DNA of 64,000 nucleotides from Puccinia triticina (GCF_026914185.1 NC_070558.1:682001-746000); one strand, 5' to 3'. Shown: positions 31,802-43,893, numbered from the stretch's first letter. Notes: generated by a model from the letters alone, not told the origin. Program-made: numbers and translations.

Positions 31802-32987
31802 TGTGGTAGACGGAAAAGTGAAAAATCAAAAGTTTTTCCTCATACATCTATTTACTCACCCTAGGCCTCAAGATACCACCAAATAGACCTCATAAATGGA
31901 TTCTACGGCCAATTTTACCCCTAGTCTCCAATGGAAGCGTCACTGGAACCCCGCAGGATTGGAAGTTACACCCTCTTGGACCCTCATGGACACGGCCAGC
32001 CTCAGTCATTAATTTGTCACACCCCTCAAGTCACCTTTCCCAGGTATACGCATACTCAGCCCCAGCCAAACACATACTCTTTTCTATCCCTCTTATCTCC
32101 ACTGCATATGCAGGGGACCAACCCCATTTCTTCTGTATTTGACATGTCCCCGCCTCATTTATGCACCCCTTGCAGCTGCATGCAGTCTTCTGACCCCATT
32201 TCTGCACTCCTTGCATTAGTCTGACACCACTCATGCACCCCTTGCATGAAGTACCTCTGTATTTGACATTTCCCCGCTTTGTTCATGTGGTCCTTGCATC
32301 AGTATGACATCATCTTTCATTTCTCACCCCACTTTCTGCCTGTATTTAGTATCTTCTGACACCACTTGTACGCAGCCCACCATCTAAAATCCCTCATCCA
32401 GGGTCCCCCTTGTAGCTAAAATCCCTCACATTTGTCTATATAAGGAGCTCTCTCCCCCCCAGTTGTTTTTCCCTCAGTTCAGTACCCACCAGTTATACAG
32501 ATATCACCCATTAGCCAATATCATCACCCTTACACTTTTATAACATACCATATCATCCCTCTTATCTGCAATAACCACTGAGCTCACTCTCATATTCTCA
32601 TACTCTCATACCACTGGTTGCCCATCACGCACCTGTCACAAGTTACCCGGTTCCTGGTTCAACTCCCGACCAAGACATATACCCTTCTCAGTCCAGACAC
32701 TCTTCTCAACTTCTTATATCACCCTCTCAAGGACCTGTGTTCAACCCCCACCGGAAACATCAAGTCAACTTTCACCCTTTCCATCATCATAAACCCTCTC
32801 AACTCTCACATACCTGTCATTGAACAACTTCATCTGGAACTAGACCAGACCTATCACTTGATTAAAACTTGCCAAGCTTAGCTTGGTGGGTCTTGTTATC
32901 TGATAGTATAGAAGGGCAGAGTTTGCACCTCCATCATCCCCTTCTCCATTCAGCAAAAGGGTTTTGCAACCACTTTTGAGTCTTACA
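31802..32987 (-). repeat. Solo LTR, same family as 3901-4837
   Basis: Reverse-strand copy, 1186 bp. The outer ends (TGTGGTAGACGG at the left, TGAGTCTTACA at the right) match the ends of the plus-strand copy. ACGC flanks both sides (31798-31801, 32988-32991). The interior is longer than in the other copy because of repeated 'catgcaccccttgca'-like blocks around 32155-32300. A TATA-like 'tatataagg' lies near 32440. No internal retroelement sequence is present, so it is a recombination-derived solo LTR. Confidence 0.85.
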
Positions 32988-33719
32988 ACGCTACAACAGC
33001 AGTTACACAGGGGCATCTCACATGTCAACTGGCGTCTGTTGCAGGAGTTTTTCTTGCAGTGCTGCAAAATCTGAAATTCCAGATTTATTCAATTCCATGG
33101 AGGATTGGAGGACTTCCTGCCGATCTGGAAACCCAGATTTTCCCAGATTTTGCAGAGGACTTCCCGTCAATCTGGGAACTCAGATTTTTCCAGATTTTGC
33201 GGGGAAATCTGGGATCAATCATCCCAAATCCTAGATCTGCCTAGATTTCTCTGCAAAATCTTAGAAAATTTGGGTTTCCAGATCAAAGGGAAGTCCTCCA
33301 CTGGAGGACTTTGAAATTCTGTCAATCTGGAATTTCAGATCTGAGCGGACAGATTTCAGATTTTGCAGGGAAATCTAGGTCCCAAAGAGCCCTCAAGTGA
33401 TCCAGAATTCCAGATTTTAGATTTCCCTGCAAAATCTGAAATTCCAGATCTATACAAAATCGATGATGAGATCAGAGGGCCCCAAAAGCTAGCTGATTTC
33501 CCTGCGAAAATCAGGCTTTTTGGGTCTACAATACATCCACCATGCGAGGGTCACAGATGTGAAGGGAACTTGGGAAGTCCTTTAAGTCTCGGAAAAAAAA
33601 AGTCGACTCTAATCACGCGACAAATGATATAAGGCGCGACTCGGGCAGCTACCGATACGAGGTGCTCTCTCTATCGAGAATACATAAAACGACTTTTCGA
33701 GAGCAAAATGAGGACGATT
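32988..33719. repeat. Palindrome-rich repeat block
   Basis: 33060-33530 has many direct and inverted copies of 'gattttgcagggaaatct', with 'ggaggacttcc' units at 33105 and near 33295. The pair 33105-33300 can fold on itself. No gene is seen. Confidence 0.6.
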
Positions 33720-34027
33720 GAGGGCCAGTCTCTTCGGGGTCCTATAGAACGAGCTCTTGGCGGGTTTTGTGCTTCCAGGCTCGATCGTCAGCCAGCCCCT
33801 CGGTTCTCGTTTGTCTCTCTAGGGAGACCGTCTCTATGTTGACCGAGCTCGATAGCAGCTGAATCTTTGGCGGGCCTGTTCCCTCGTCTCTTCTTTCGCG
33901 GTGCATGTAAATAAGCTTTGATGTGATCCAGCCTTCGATTTTCTCTCTCAATCCGAATTTCAGCTTGTGGCTACATCTCTATAAACGAATCTTTTCTAAC
34001 TATTATCGAGTCTTTAATACACGCAAG
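33720..34027 (+). promoter_or_regulatory. Conserved upstream region of mucin-like gene B
   Basis: Counterpart of 23783-24103 with the same ordered blocks. It lies directly upstream of the paralogous start codon at 34028. Confidence 0.6.
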
Positions 34028-34748
34028 ATGGTGGTTTTAGGAAGACAGCTTAGTCTCGTACTGGGCCTATTGATGATGATGATGATGATGATCGCTGGAC
34101 AAGACCCGTTCGACCAAAGATCTCCCTCAGGCTCTTCTGTATATAGTTATCCAACCACCTCGACCGACAACAGCAGCACTAATGTCAACCCCCATCCACG
34201 AACGACTTCTGATCCCACAACCAGCACGGGGATGGCTAGCGGCAGCAGCACTCCGGGGAATTTCACTGGCTCGCCAGCTACGCCGGTCTCTTCAGCTCCG
34301 AGGACCAACTCGTCCGCCGTCCCGCGCCCCTCGCCAGATCGGCCTACCGACACGAGTAACCCTCAGCAGCAGCCTCCCAGTGGGGGCCAGCAAGCTGGAC
34401 CTTCCGGGACCAGCACTTCTCCTTCTTCTTCGTCTGGACCTTCCGGTACCAGCCCTCCTGCTCCTTCTTCTTCTTCTTCTTCCTCGACAGCAGTCCAGTC
34501 TCTCTACGGCGGGATGAAACCAGAGATCGTGATGGCGATAGTCTTGGGGGCATGTCAGTCTCCTATAGATACAATATGGTTGGTTATTTGATTGGTGCTG
34601 ATAGACGTGCTGTTTGAAATATAGGTTTCGGAGGCGTTCTGCTTGTGCTTGGCTGTCTGTTCGTTTATACTCGTTGCGTACGCCCCCGGTTGATCGAGAG
34701 AGCCAAGCTGCGAAAGGCTGCTGCTGCTAAGGATTCTGGTGGCGATGG

Positions 34749-34780
<32 letters not shown>

Positions 34781-34854
34781 ATGGGCCGGAGAGTGGTACC
34801 GACAAGGAGGGTGCTCAAGCTGATCCGGCTCCAGATGGCTCGACTTCGGTTTAG
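34028..34854 (+). CDS. Mucin-like type I membrane protein, paralog B
   Basis: Exons 34028-34553 and 34625-34854, with a phase-1 intron at the same position as in paralog A, give 251 residues. Signal peptide with a Met run (GLLMMMMMMIAG) is followed by a Ser/Thr/Pro-rich ectodomain. The ectodomain has the conserved SSAPRTNSSAVPRPSPDRP block. The transmembrane segment is split by the intron (EIVMAIVLGAC / FGGVLLVLGCLFVY), and a basic TRCVRPRLIERAKLRK follows. The cytosolic tail is longer than in A and contains a poly-Ala run encoded by (GCT)n at about 34750-34780. Both tails share GAQ.DPAP near the end. Function unknown; surface sensor or wall-associated protein is the best guess. Confidence 0.75.
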
Positions 34855-35314
34855 CTGATCCACTCTTTAGAAGCTGTTGTTGTTGTTTTTGTCTCCTTTT
34901 ATCAGAAGTTTGTGTGTAAATAAATATATAACTTAGATGTAATTCATCATCATCGAGTCTGGGTGTTCATGGTCGGCATTCAGCTGAAGAGCCACTCAAA
35001 CTTGAGGCTTCAACAAAATCCTTCGACATTGCCGTTCTTCCGTCTTTCAGCTGCAGGTTCGGGGTCGGATGGTTTGCTGTGTGGGGTTTTTTTAAGCTTA
35101 ACTATTGAGGTCTTTTTGGGCGATCGCCTAAGCCCAAGTTGGGGGATTATTCTCTGCTCGATGGTCGATGCTTGAATATCAAAATGGCCAATCTGGAATT
35201 CCGATCTAGGACGGTTGGGAGATAGATTGGGGCGGTTGCGCTGATGGCAGTTGGGAGGGCTGATTGAACGCTGATCATCCCCATATAAGCCAGACAGCCT
35301 TTTTCAGGACTTCG
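34855..35314. other. Intergenic region
   Basis: Terminator side of gene B and promoter side of the Sec7/PH-like gene. No other feature is recognised. Confidence 0.45.
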
Positions 35315-38300
35315 ATGGGCTTCCCCCCATTTCGCGTTGATTTCCAGATTACTGTCAGCCTCTCCCCCCCAGTGTCAGCCAGGATGGCCAACTCGCCCAA
35401 GCTGAAGCCATCGAGTGGGAGCAGCAGCACTGCCCAGCCGCCCCCGATCGTCATCCCCCACCTCCTCCTCGACCGCTCGCGACTCAAGCCGGTGCCCAAG
35501 CCCCAGCCAGCACCCGCCAAGCTCCAGACCCCGCAGGCATTCACCCACCAGCTCCTCCCCCTCAGGGCACAGCTGCGAAACACCGCCAACCCATCCCCGC
35601 ACTCAGCCATCTGCCAGAAAACCAGGAACAGCCCACTCGGCTTACTCAAACATACCCCCCCAGCACAGCAACCAGCACAGCAACATACCGAGCCAGAACA
35701 ACCGGAACAGCCACCCCAACCGGAGCAACCGGAGCAACCGGAACAGCCACACCAACCCGAACGATCGGAACAACCGGAACAGTCGCAGCCACCGGGACCA
35801 CCGGAACAACCGCAACCACCGGGGCCTGAAGATACCGAATCGGAACAGCAGCATCCTGAGCCAGCACAGCCACATACCGAGCCAGCACAGCCACATACCG
35901 AACCACCGCAACCACATACCGAACCACCGCAACCACATACCGAACCAGTCCAACCACATACCGAGGCAGCTACCGAAGCAGCTACCGAGGCAGCTACCGA
36001 AGCAGCCACCGAAGCAGCTACCGAAGCAGCTACCGAAGCAGCTACCGAAGCAGCACCGCCTCACACGGAAGAGCCGAAGCCAGAAGCAGCCCAGGATACC
36101 GAAGCAGCAGATACCGAAGCCCCGCCGACCGACGCACGCCAAGCAGCGATGGCCGACAACCAGATCCAGGCATGGCAGCAGCACCCGGCAGCCTCGACGC
36201 TCGACCGGGCTAACTCGGCCGCCGCCCGGCTGGACTCGCTCGCCAGACTCACCGGCACCACCGAGCCCGGCACGGACCCGCCCGCGGACGCCAGCAGCCT
36301 GCCCCCGTTCCTGATGGCCAAACACATCGAGGAGACCAGCAGGAAGGCCGGGCTGGTGCCCCTGCCCCTGCCGGCCTCGCTCGGCTTCGGCGTCGGGCCG
36401 AACGGGCGCGGCGTCCCGAGACTGTCGGCCCTCCAGCGGAAAGCACTCGAGAAGATGGCCCAGCAGCAGCAGCACCCCGCTACCACCTCCCTCGCCCGCT
36501 CCCACACCACCACCGGCACCGAGTCCCCCAAGCGGGCCGCCCTCCCGCCCGACGGCGCCGACGAGCGCCAGCAGGCCCGGAGCAACCTCATCCGCAAACT
36601 ATCGAGCCGAGGAGCCGCCGGTAGCAGTGCCCGGGCCAGGCTGCCCGGACAACCCACGCCGACGCCCGTCCCGCCGCCAGCCAGCAACCAGCCTGGCCCA
36701 GACCACCCCGGCAGCCAGCCAGAACCCCAGCCAGCCCTTCTCGACCAAAACAACAGCAACAACAACAACAACAACATGGCCGCCACTGACGTATCCCAGC
36801 CCCCACTGCGAGACTCGCTCACCTCACTCGACAGCCAGACCGACCCAAAGCATGCCATCAGACTCAGCCCATCCAAGAATACCAGCAACCCACGGACACT
36901 CACTCACCCCGCTGGCCATCCTGAGACTAGCTGGCTAGACTTCTCCGAGCCCAGCTCGAGATCCATCGCCAGCCACAGTCCAGATCTCAACACCGAGGCC
37001 ATCTCCGAACTCACTCTCGCTCCCACACCCGAGCCAACCGCATTAGGAAGCCCCTCGGTCAGATCGAGCATCGTCTCCCGGCTCAAGGCCAGGACTTCCC
37101 TGAGCAGCCGCATCGACAGGAGTACGGCCACCGGCCGCTCCCCCTCCCCCGGCCACCCCCCATCCCGGCAATCCTCGATCGATCATGGCAGCGATGGCCC
37201 AGCGGACCGTCGACGCTCAGCTATCAACGGGGTGAATAGTCTCTTCTTTTTTTGCGGGAGTTCCTAGTTCCTTGGCTGACCAGACACACTCTAGAATCCC
37301 CGGGCCTCACGTCCATCCTACTCATCTACGGCCCAGCGCGTCCGGCCCAGCCCCACCGAAAACTCCCAAGACCGATCCAGACAGTCATATACCACACTCA
37401 GCAGCCGAGTGGGCTCTCCTTCCCCATCACAGTCAGTCCTACCCCTTTCTTTTGTTGGCTGTGTCATCAGCTTGACTGAAAGCTCTTCATCCTAGACATA
37501 CCCACAATGGCGATAGGCCCTTGCGACCCACCCGCGCACCACCCATCACCCAAGCTCACAATGTCGTTGGAGGCCGGGGAACAATCTCGCACAAGAGCAG
37601 TGTTGACTTGGGTCCTTCCCAGTTCCCGCCCACCCCTCATCTAGTTCGAACGCACATGCCAGTAGCATCTGCAGTCGATCTGGCTCGATACAACGACCAA
37701 AAACTGGCTCCATTCCCTGCGCTCCTCAGCTCCTCCCCGCCAGGCTCTCCCGAACGGGCCAGATCTCCGCCCCGAAGCGCCCTCAAGTCCTCCAAATCTC
37801 AGGCCCACGGTATCCTCTCGAGCGCTTCCAACTTTTTCCGCTCGCCCAGCCGAAATCAGGACGAGAATGTGGCCCGGGCCAGCAGCCAGATGTCGTCCCC
37901 CCAAGCTCGAAGCGTGGTCTCCCCATCCAACTATCCCGTCAGCATGAGTCGTTCGAGCGAGGATCAGGAGGAGGTAGTCGAGCCCTCTCGATGGCAATCA
38001 ATTGGCGACGCCGCGGGCAAGATGAGCGCCTCTGTTGAAGTCTCCCGCTCGCCGACTCTTGACAGTAACAGTAGCTCGCTGGCCTCGATGATCTCCAACC
38101 AACGACGAGAACAGATCCTAGCCCGTCTCTCCCCATTCCTCAGGCCACTCCATTCCAGCGCTCCACAGGACCACAGGTTGAATGACCCGCCCCGCAGACT
38201 GTTGTGGCACCAGCCCGTCCTCCAAGTCGTCAATGCTACCTCCGTCAAAGACCGATACCTCTTTCTCTTCAACGACATCCTCGTCATCACCAAACCGGTG

Positions 38301-40408
38301 ATCGAGTTCGAGGATTGCAAGGGAGAGCTAGTCCCCAAACTACCGATCACTCTCAAGCACTCCTTCCTGACCAAGAGCATCGTCGAAATCAAGAACCTTC
38401 GCTGTATCTGCACTAACCAAGCCAGGCGTGCGTCATCAGCCATTCAAGATAAGAAAAATCAGGCCGACTCAGAGGAATGGTTCCAACAAGATGCCTTCTA
38501 CGAAGACCCGAGTCGAGCGATCCAGAGTCATCTCCAGCTCTCTGGCCTCGAACCCACCGACACTGAGATTGCCAAGCTGTTGATCTCGACGGCTGCGCTT
38601 GATAGACGTCAGCTGGGACAATTTTTGACCGGCCCAGAACGCACGGGAATCTTGAGGAAATATCTGGAACGGATGAACCTGGCGTACATGAGGATCGAGG
38701 ATGGCTTGCGATCGGTGCTGCTCTCGCTCAGATTACCCGCCGATCCGCCGGCCATCGAGCGATTCTTGCACGAGTTCGGGGTGGTGTGGACGATGAGTAA
38801 TCCGAAAGTGGGGCTGAGCGCTGGATTGGTGACGCGGTGGACGACGGGGATGATCGTGTTGAGCGAGCATCTGCACGATGGACTGACGGACTCGATGCGC
38901 TATGTGGCCGGGTTCATTGGCTTCCCTAATGAGATCAGGAACGAGACCCAGTTTGTGGAGTCGATCGTCCAGGCGGAGAAGGAGCTGAGGAGCCAGGGCA
39001 AGCCGAGCTCGACTCTGTCGCCGGAGAAACTCGAGACGATGTTGAAGAAGTCCTTCCAGTCTATCCGTCGGGATCGACTAGTCCAGGCCCGGGCAAACGT
39101 CGAAGATACGGAGAAGATCGAGATGGAGGTGATGGAGGAAGAAGCAGGGGGAAACTCGCAAGTCTCTTCGAAGTTACCGAGCCACATCATCTACCAGATC
39201 CCCTCGGAGCTGGTGACGATCAGGATCCCCGAGCCGGACCCCCAATTCGGGATCAAGCTGTTCGGATCCGGGCTGAGCTTCGAGCCCTCCTTCCTGAGCT
39301 TCACCGAGTCGGCGAGTGCGACGTTCCGGATCAAGGGCAAAGCTTTAGGACCTCGACAGGTGTCGATGATCAAGATCGGGCGCCGGGCGGCAGCATACGA
39401 CGGGATCCCGCTGGACCTGATGGTGTCCGTGGAGCGCGCGTTCATGAAGCACACCGTCCAGGTCGGCTTCCTGAACCACATGATGGCCAAGCGCAAGTAT
39501 CTCTTCAGCTTCCTCGGGCCCCAGCCCAAGACCGACTTCCTCGAGCTCGTCGAAGACGCCCAGGCGGCGGCCCAACACGTCCCCGCTGGGGTGCCCAACG
39601 GGCCCCAGGCCGTTGCTCGCTCCGTCGCCCTCCAGGTGCTCATCGACTCGCTGATCATCAACGAAGACCTGGTGCCGATGAACGTCAACCCATATGCCTC
39701 GACCACAGTGGGTCTGAAAACGAGCCACAAGTCCAAAAAATCCATCGACAATCCTCCTCCTTCCAAGAAACTCGCCCCTAGCTCGTCAACAGGAGGAGGC
39801 CAGAGGGTCCGCTCGAACTCGCTCTCCGAGACGTACATCCACACCATCGGAAACTCCGAACACGACCTCCACCACGCCATCCTGGAGAAACGCAGCCAGG
39901 CACAGGACTTGCATATCCGCAAGCGCCAGCATAAGCTGCTCCAGGCCCAGCTGTCTGCGAACCTCTCCGGCGGGAAAGAGGCGCTCGACCCCTACTCGTG
40001 CTCGAATAAGGTCGCGCCCGTCGGCGGGGCGGACGAGATGCAGAACCTGCCCCTGTTGAGGAAGTTTATGTTTAGTGGAGACAGCCTCGTGCACCATTGC
40101 CAGCAGAACAGGTCCGTCTTTCTTCCTCTCTCTCTCTCTTGTTTTGTGTGGTATCTGATGCTGGTGGCGGTTTCAGTTTGGTTCCGCTCGTGCTGGGCTT
40201 CTTGAGCATGGGCCTCGGCGACGCGTCCAAGGCTCTCGCGCCGGCTGGCCCCCCTGGGCTCGCTGATCCGTCGCGCGACGCTCACGGCGTTGGTGTGGGT
40301 CTTGGCCATCGCATCGGCCACGCTAACGGCAACGCCACCGCGAACGGGAACGGCAACGGGAACGGATACCATTATCAGCAACATCAACATGAATACCATG
40401 TCATCTAA
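35315..40408 (+). CDS. Large Sec7/PH-like protein (putative ARF-GEF-related)
   Basis: The start is ATG 35315 or 35384 (same frame). Exon 1 (to about 37229) encodes about 600 residues of Pro/Gln/Glu-rich disordered sequence. Its internal repeats are QPHTEP units then EAAT units (35870-36060). One or two introns lie at 37230-37510; their exact sites were not resolved. The main exon (about 37505-40111) holds a PH-like strand pattern (LLWHQPVLQVVNATSVKDRYLFLFNDILVIT). A Sec7-like helical region follows (RRQLGQFLTGPERTGILRKYLERMNL ... LRSVLLSLRLPADPPAIERFLHEF), then a second beta-rich domain. The usual Sec7 catalytic Glu motif is not evident, so the exchange activity is uncertain. The last intron is 40112-40176 and the terminal exon ends at 40408 with Gly/Asn repeats. 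Confidence 0.72.
35870..36060 (+). repeat. Coding minisatellites (QPHTEP and EAAT units)
   Basis: 18-bp units encoding QPHTEP are followed by about eight 12-bp units (GAAGCAGCTACC-like) encoding EAAT. Multiples of three keep the frame open, so copy number may vary between strains. Confidence 0.85.
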
Positions 40409-40771
40409 ACACTCATCCCCTTTAAACTTTTATTCTTTTTCCCTTTTGTGGGGCTTTTTTTTTATATATCTTTATATATATACCAAGGTTCATCGTCTGC
40501 CTTTTGTTCTGCTCTTCGCTTGGCCTTCGAGGCTCTCCTTCTCCGTTCTTTCTCCTCTCATTGCGTTTTGTCTTGTCTTTTTTTTTGGTTTTTTTGTGGT
40601 TTTTGGAAGAGGAGGGGTTTCACGTTTTTCTTGGTTTGGTTCTGAAGAGGCCATGATCGTAATTTGTATTGTCTAGAAACTAGAGTGAAATCTGATGGCT
40701 GTCCTGTGAACATGCATATGTAATGTCCGAGATGCTTGTGGATGTGTGGGGCAAGACCTATTGATGTCAAT
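40409..40771. other. 3' region of the Sec7/PH-like gene
   Basis: T-rich presumed 3' untranslated sequence (40430-40620), then non-coding DNA up to the foldback at 40775. No further feature is recognised. Confidence 0.45.
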
Positions 40772-40774
40772 ATT

Positions 40775-40907
40775 AGCACTGTTCACGTAAGAAATCTATG
40801 ACCATGTGAGAGATATACATCAGCATACTTTCCCAGCCAAATTGGCTGGCACAATGGGATAAACATTATTTCAATCTTGCTGATGTTTAGCTTACGTGAA
40901 CAGTGCT
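40775..40907. repeat. 133-bp foldback MITE
   Basis: Terminal inverted repeat AGCACTGTTCACGTAAG at 40775-40791 with its exact complement ending at 40907. ATT flanks both ends (40772-40774 and 40908-40910), giving a 3-bp target duplication of the same type as the AGGGGGG elements. No coding capacity. Confidence 0.75.
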
Positions 40908-40910
40908 ATT

Positions 40911-41328
40911 GACTCTGGAAGAGGTGGTTTTACAGGGGGAGCTCCCTCCAGGATGGGGAAAGCTCTCAAGCCAAATGCATGCCTATCAAATATAGCCAAA
41001 TCCACCATTATGAGTTAGTTCTTCTCCTGTCAGCTTGTGGGACCCATTAGTGAAGAATTTATTTGAGACACCCTATTAGTGGACATCAAATATGCAACCT
41101 CTGGTGAGGGTAAATTTGCAAGAACAAAAAGGGTTTTCTGGGGTGTGGGGGTGCAGAGATGGTGGCAATTGATCCTCCAATGTGTGTGGTGAGGACCAGG
41201 GTGATTCCTGTTGTGAGGGGGCCATCTTTTTCCGTTGATTGGTTTTTTTATTGTGCAAGGGGACTTTATCAACCCTTGATGTTTCAAACCATGAAACCAT
41301 GTGAATTTAGGTGACTCTCATGGGGGAC
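40911..41328. other. Non-coding spacer
   Basis: No gene or clear repeat is recognised between the foldback and the next MITE. Confidence 0.4.
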
Positions 41329-41331
41329 ATT

Positions 41332-41532
41332 AGGGGGGTTCACATTTGAATTTTTTAAAACTGTGGAGGTCAATTTAAGGCCTTTATGAACATAATTTTA
41401 AAATTTTGGCAAGATGTCCAGAAAAAGGTGAGACTGATCAATCAGTGCAATTTATCAAATTTTTAAAAATATGTTCATAAACAGGTTAAAATGGGTCCTA
41501 AAGTTTTACAAATTTCAATTGTGAACCCCCCT
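41332..41532. mobile_element. MITE with PIF/Harbinger ends, copy 1
   Basis: 201 bp, AGGGGGGTTCACA...TGTGAACCCCCCT. It is flanked by ATT on both sides (41329-41331, 41533-41535). It shares 'aaggcctttatgaaca' and both termini with 44952-45154, and the terminal 12 bp with the autonomous element 45158-50171. Confidence 0.88.
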
Positions 41533-41535
41533 ATT

Positions 41536-42445
41536 GCAATGATTTTTGGTCCAGGTTGAGCCTGCATACCAAGACACTACCTTCAGAAATCAACTGCTAC
41601 AAAAGCCTGGACTAACAAGTTCTGAAATGTGTGGGGCCCAGATTGTGGAATGCTTTGGGCAGACTCTGTACACCAATTATCCTAATAGTCTTGTCCAAGC
41701 AGTGGGTATTGAATCCTCTGTATGGGCCCATCTTCCACCAAACTGTTGTATTCTATGGATCTGGATCTCAAACCTGTCTGGTTGTTGCTTTGTGCCAACA
41801 CCCCCCTGCAACAGCTGCATACATGATCCTCAGTGGCCATGGCAAAGTTTTGGTTTATGTATAGACCAAACAAATGCTCCACCTTTTCCTCAAATACAAC
41901 ACTCTAGCTGAACCATGTCAAATTCCACATCCACAGGCCTGTTATGATTTATGGATTTTTACTTGTTATTGTGTTGGTCATCCCAATCACCCCTGCTCAC
42001 AATATGGAAATTCAACACTCAATAGGAGCAGATAGAGGCATGACAAGTGGTCAAAATCCCCTCAGGCAGATTGGTAAGCAGTTATAATTTAAGAGGAGGA
42101 AATCCCAAATGTTTTTTCAGATCTGGTCAAGGTTTGACCTTCATTTGGAATATCTACTACCCCAAAATTCCCTTCAATCTTCCTAAAAATTCTGAAGAAA
42201 ATGTTTCACAAGAATTGAATGAAAACAGCCAATCATAGTAAGAGCTTCTAGACCTAAATGCTCACTTCAGATCCAAATTTTATTCAAAAGCTTACTGCTT
42301 GATCTACTACCAATATACCCTAACCTCAAAATCTACCCAGTACAAGGATCCCCATGGATGAAAGAGTTATAAAAGGTATAAATTTTTCAAAATTATGAGG
42401 ATCATAAAAATTAAAAATCTTGATAACTGAAACCTGAATTTTTAG
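41536..42445. other. AT-rich region upstream of a hypothetical gene
   Basis: An upstream exon of the gene at 42446 may lie here, because a probable 3' splice site (tttttag) ends at 42445, but no exon could be fixed. Short frames occur at 41546-41911 and 42047-42238, without family features. Confidence 0.35.
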
Positions 42446-43893
42446 AATTCAGAGAAACAACATCAATCATTGAAAGAAATAGAGAAGAACTGGATGGTTT
42501 TTACTCAAATCTCATGGAAAAACTAGTGGATAAAAAGCTTACAATTGTAAACCAACAAGAAAAAATTGGATTACTCAAGGAATCACAAATGAATATATTG
42601 ACCCTCAGAAAATGGAAGATAGATTCCCTGATCAAGGGAGAATCTGAAAATTTAAAAATCCTCAGATTTCTGTATCCAGAAACAGAAATTGATTCACACT
42701 CACCACTGATTCCTGAAGTGCATCAATCAATAGCTGACAAATTCTGGGAAAATTACTGCATCTCACTTTTAGAAAGTGCAATGCAAATCATTCCAGATTT
42801 GCACCTGCTGAAATATTTGAGAATGGAAAAAAGAAACAGCAGAAAATCTCACTTGGCTGTAGCAGCCTGCAGTTATGTGCTCAAATTGGTTGACTTTTTT
42901 TTCAAGTCCAAATTCATAAATCAGGTTATTCTATTCAAAATTTATCAAGAGGAGAGGATGATCAAGATTCTTCTTTTGTACATTTCAGTGCGGATCAAAA
43001 ATGAAATGAACTGGAAGTTTTGGTGGGATTCATCTTGTTATACTGAACACTGGGACTGGCCAGAATTGTTCAAATCTTTCCAAGGTATGATATTCAATTG
43101 ATACCACACCTTGGTTTTTTGGTTACAAATATGATAATATTCTGAGTTGGATAATGGTTTTCTCCCCAAAATATGAACAGAACCCAGCAAATTCCAAAAG
43201 AAACTGATTGTTTACCTTTACCTGGTTGAAAAGATCAGAACAATGCTCAACTTATGTAATGAATCTGTAGCTGGATATCATCCAGAATTGAGGGCAATTT
43301 TTGGGTCATTTTCACCTGTCAAAGAACTCAGGAATTTCATACATTACAATGAATCAGATAATTCCAGATTGTTTATCATTTCAGGAAAGGTGCCTAATCT
43401 AGGGGAAAGTGGGTCAAAGGAATTCAGAGATCAAATTGAAATGCTCATTGCTTACGAATCAAGAAGGCTTGAAAACAGTTTAGAATACTATGAGTATGAA
43501 ATGATTGATGACATATGTGAATTCCTATGCTTTGTAGAAAGAGAAATGTTTCCCGGAATCGTCAAGCAGAAAGTTGCCCAAATTAACCCTAGGTCCACAA
43601 GGTTTGAAGACTACTTTGGCCTCAAAAATCTCTGCTACAAGTTTGATAAATGGTGGCATAAGGCAAAGTTTTATAGCCAAAAGATGAGTGAACAATTTGA
43701 ACCATCAATTTACAGTGGATATCAAGAAAAATTAGCTGCAATTTGGAATGAGTTTGAAAACAAATACAGCTTAGTTTCTCAAAAACCAGACAGCATCTTG
43801 AAGACATTGCCAAGTAGTACTCGGATCAAAAAGCTAATGACTGATGGCCAAGGAATCTTGGTAAATGTAGATCAAGGAATTTTTTTTATTTGA
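42446..43893 (+). CDS. Hypothetical AT-rich protein, at least two exons, 5' end unresolved
   Basis: Coding is open from a probable splice acceptor at 42446 through 43084. A 96-bp phase-1 intron (43085-43180) joins cleanly to 43181-43893. The first in-frame Met is at 42514. The product is about 470 residues, helical, and rich in Lys/Glu/Ile, with Trp clusters (DKFWENY, MNWKFWWDS, YKFDKWWHKAK). No signal peptide or known domain is seen. Base composition is far more AT-rich than the nearby host genes. The gene sits between MITEs and foldbacks, suggesting a transposon-associated or laterally derived family. I do not recognise it. Confidence 0.55.

Noticed and set aside
35275..36505. Cys/Gly-rich or Trp/Phe-rich minus-strand frames
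   Set aside because: They are mirror images of the QPHTEP/EAAT repeats of the Sec7/PH-like gene.
37230..37510. Exact intron positions between exon 1 and the main exon of the Sec7/PH-like gene
   Set aside because: Several GT/AG combinations exist and none joined all phases convincingly, so no coordinates are claimed.
39191..39922. 243-codon minus-strand frame
   Set aside because: It lies inside the Sec7/PH-like main exon, whose plus-strand reading has domain-like character.
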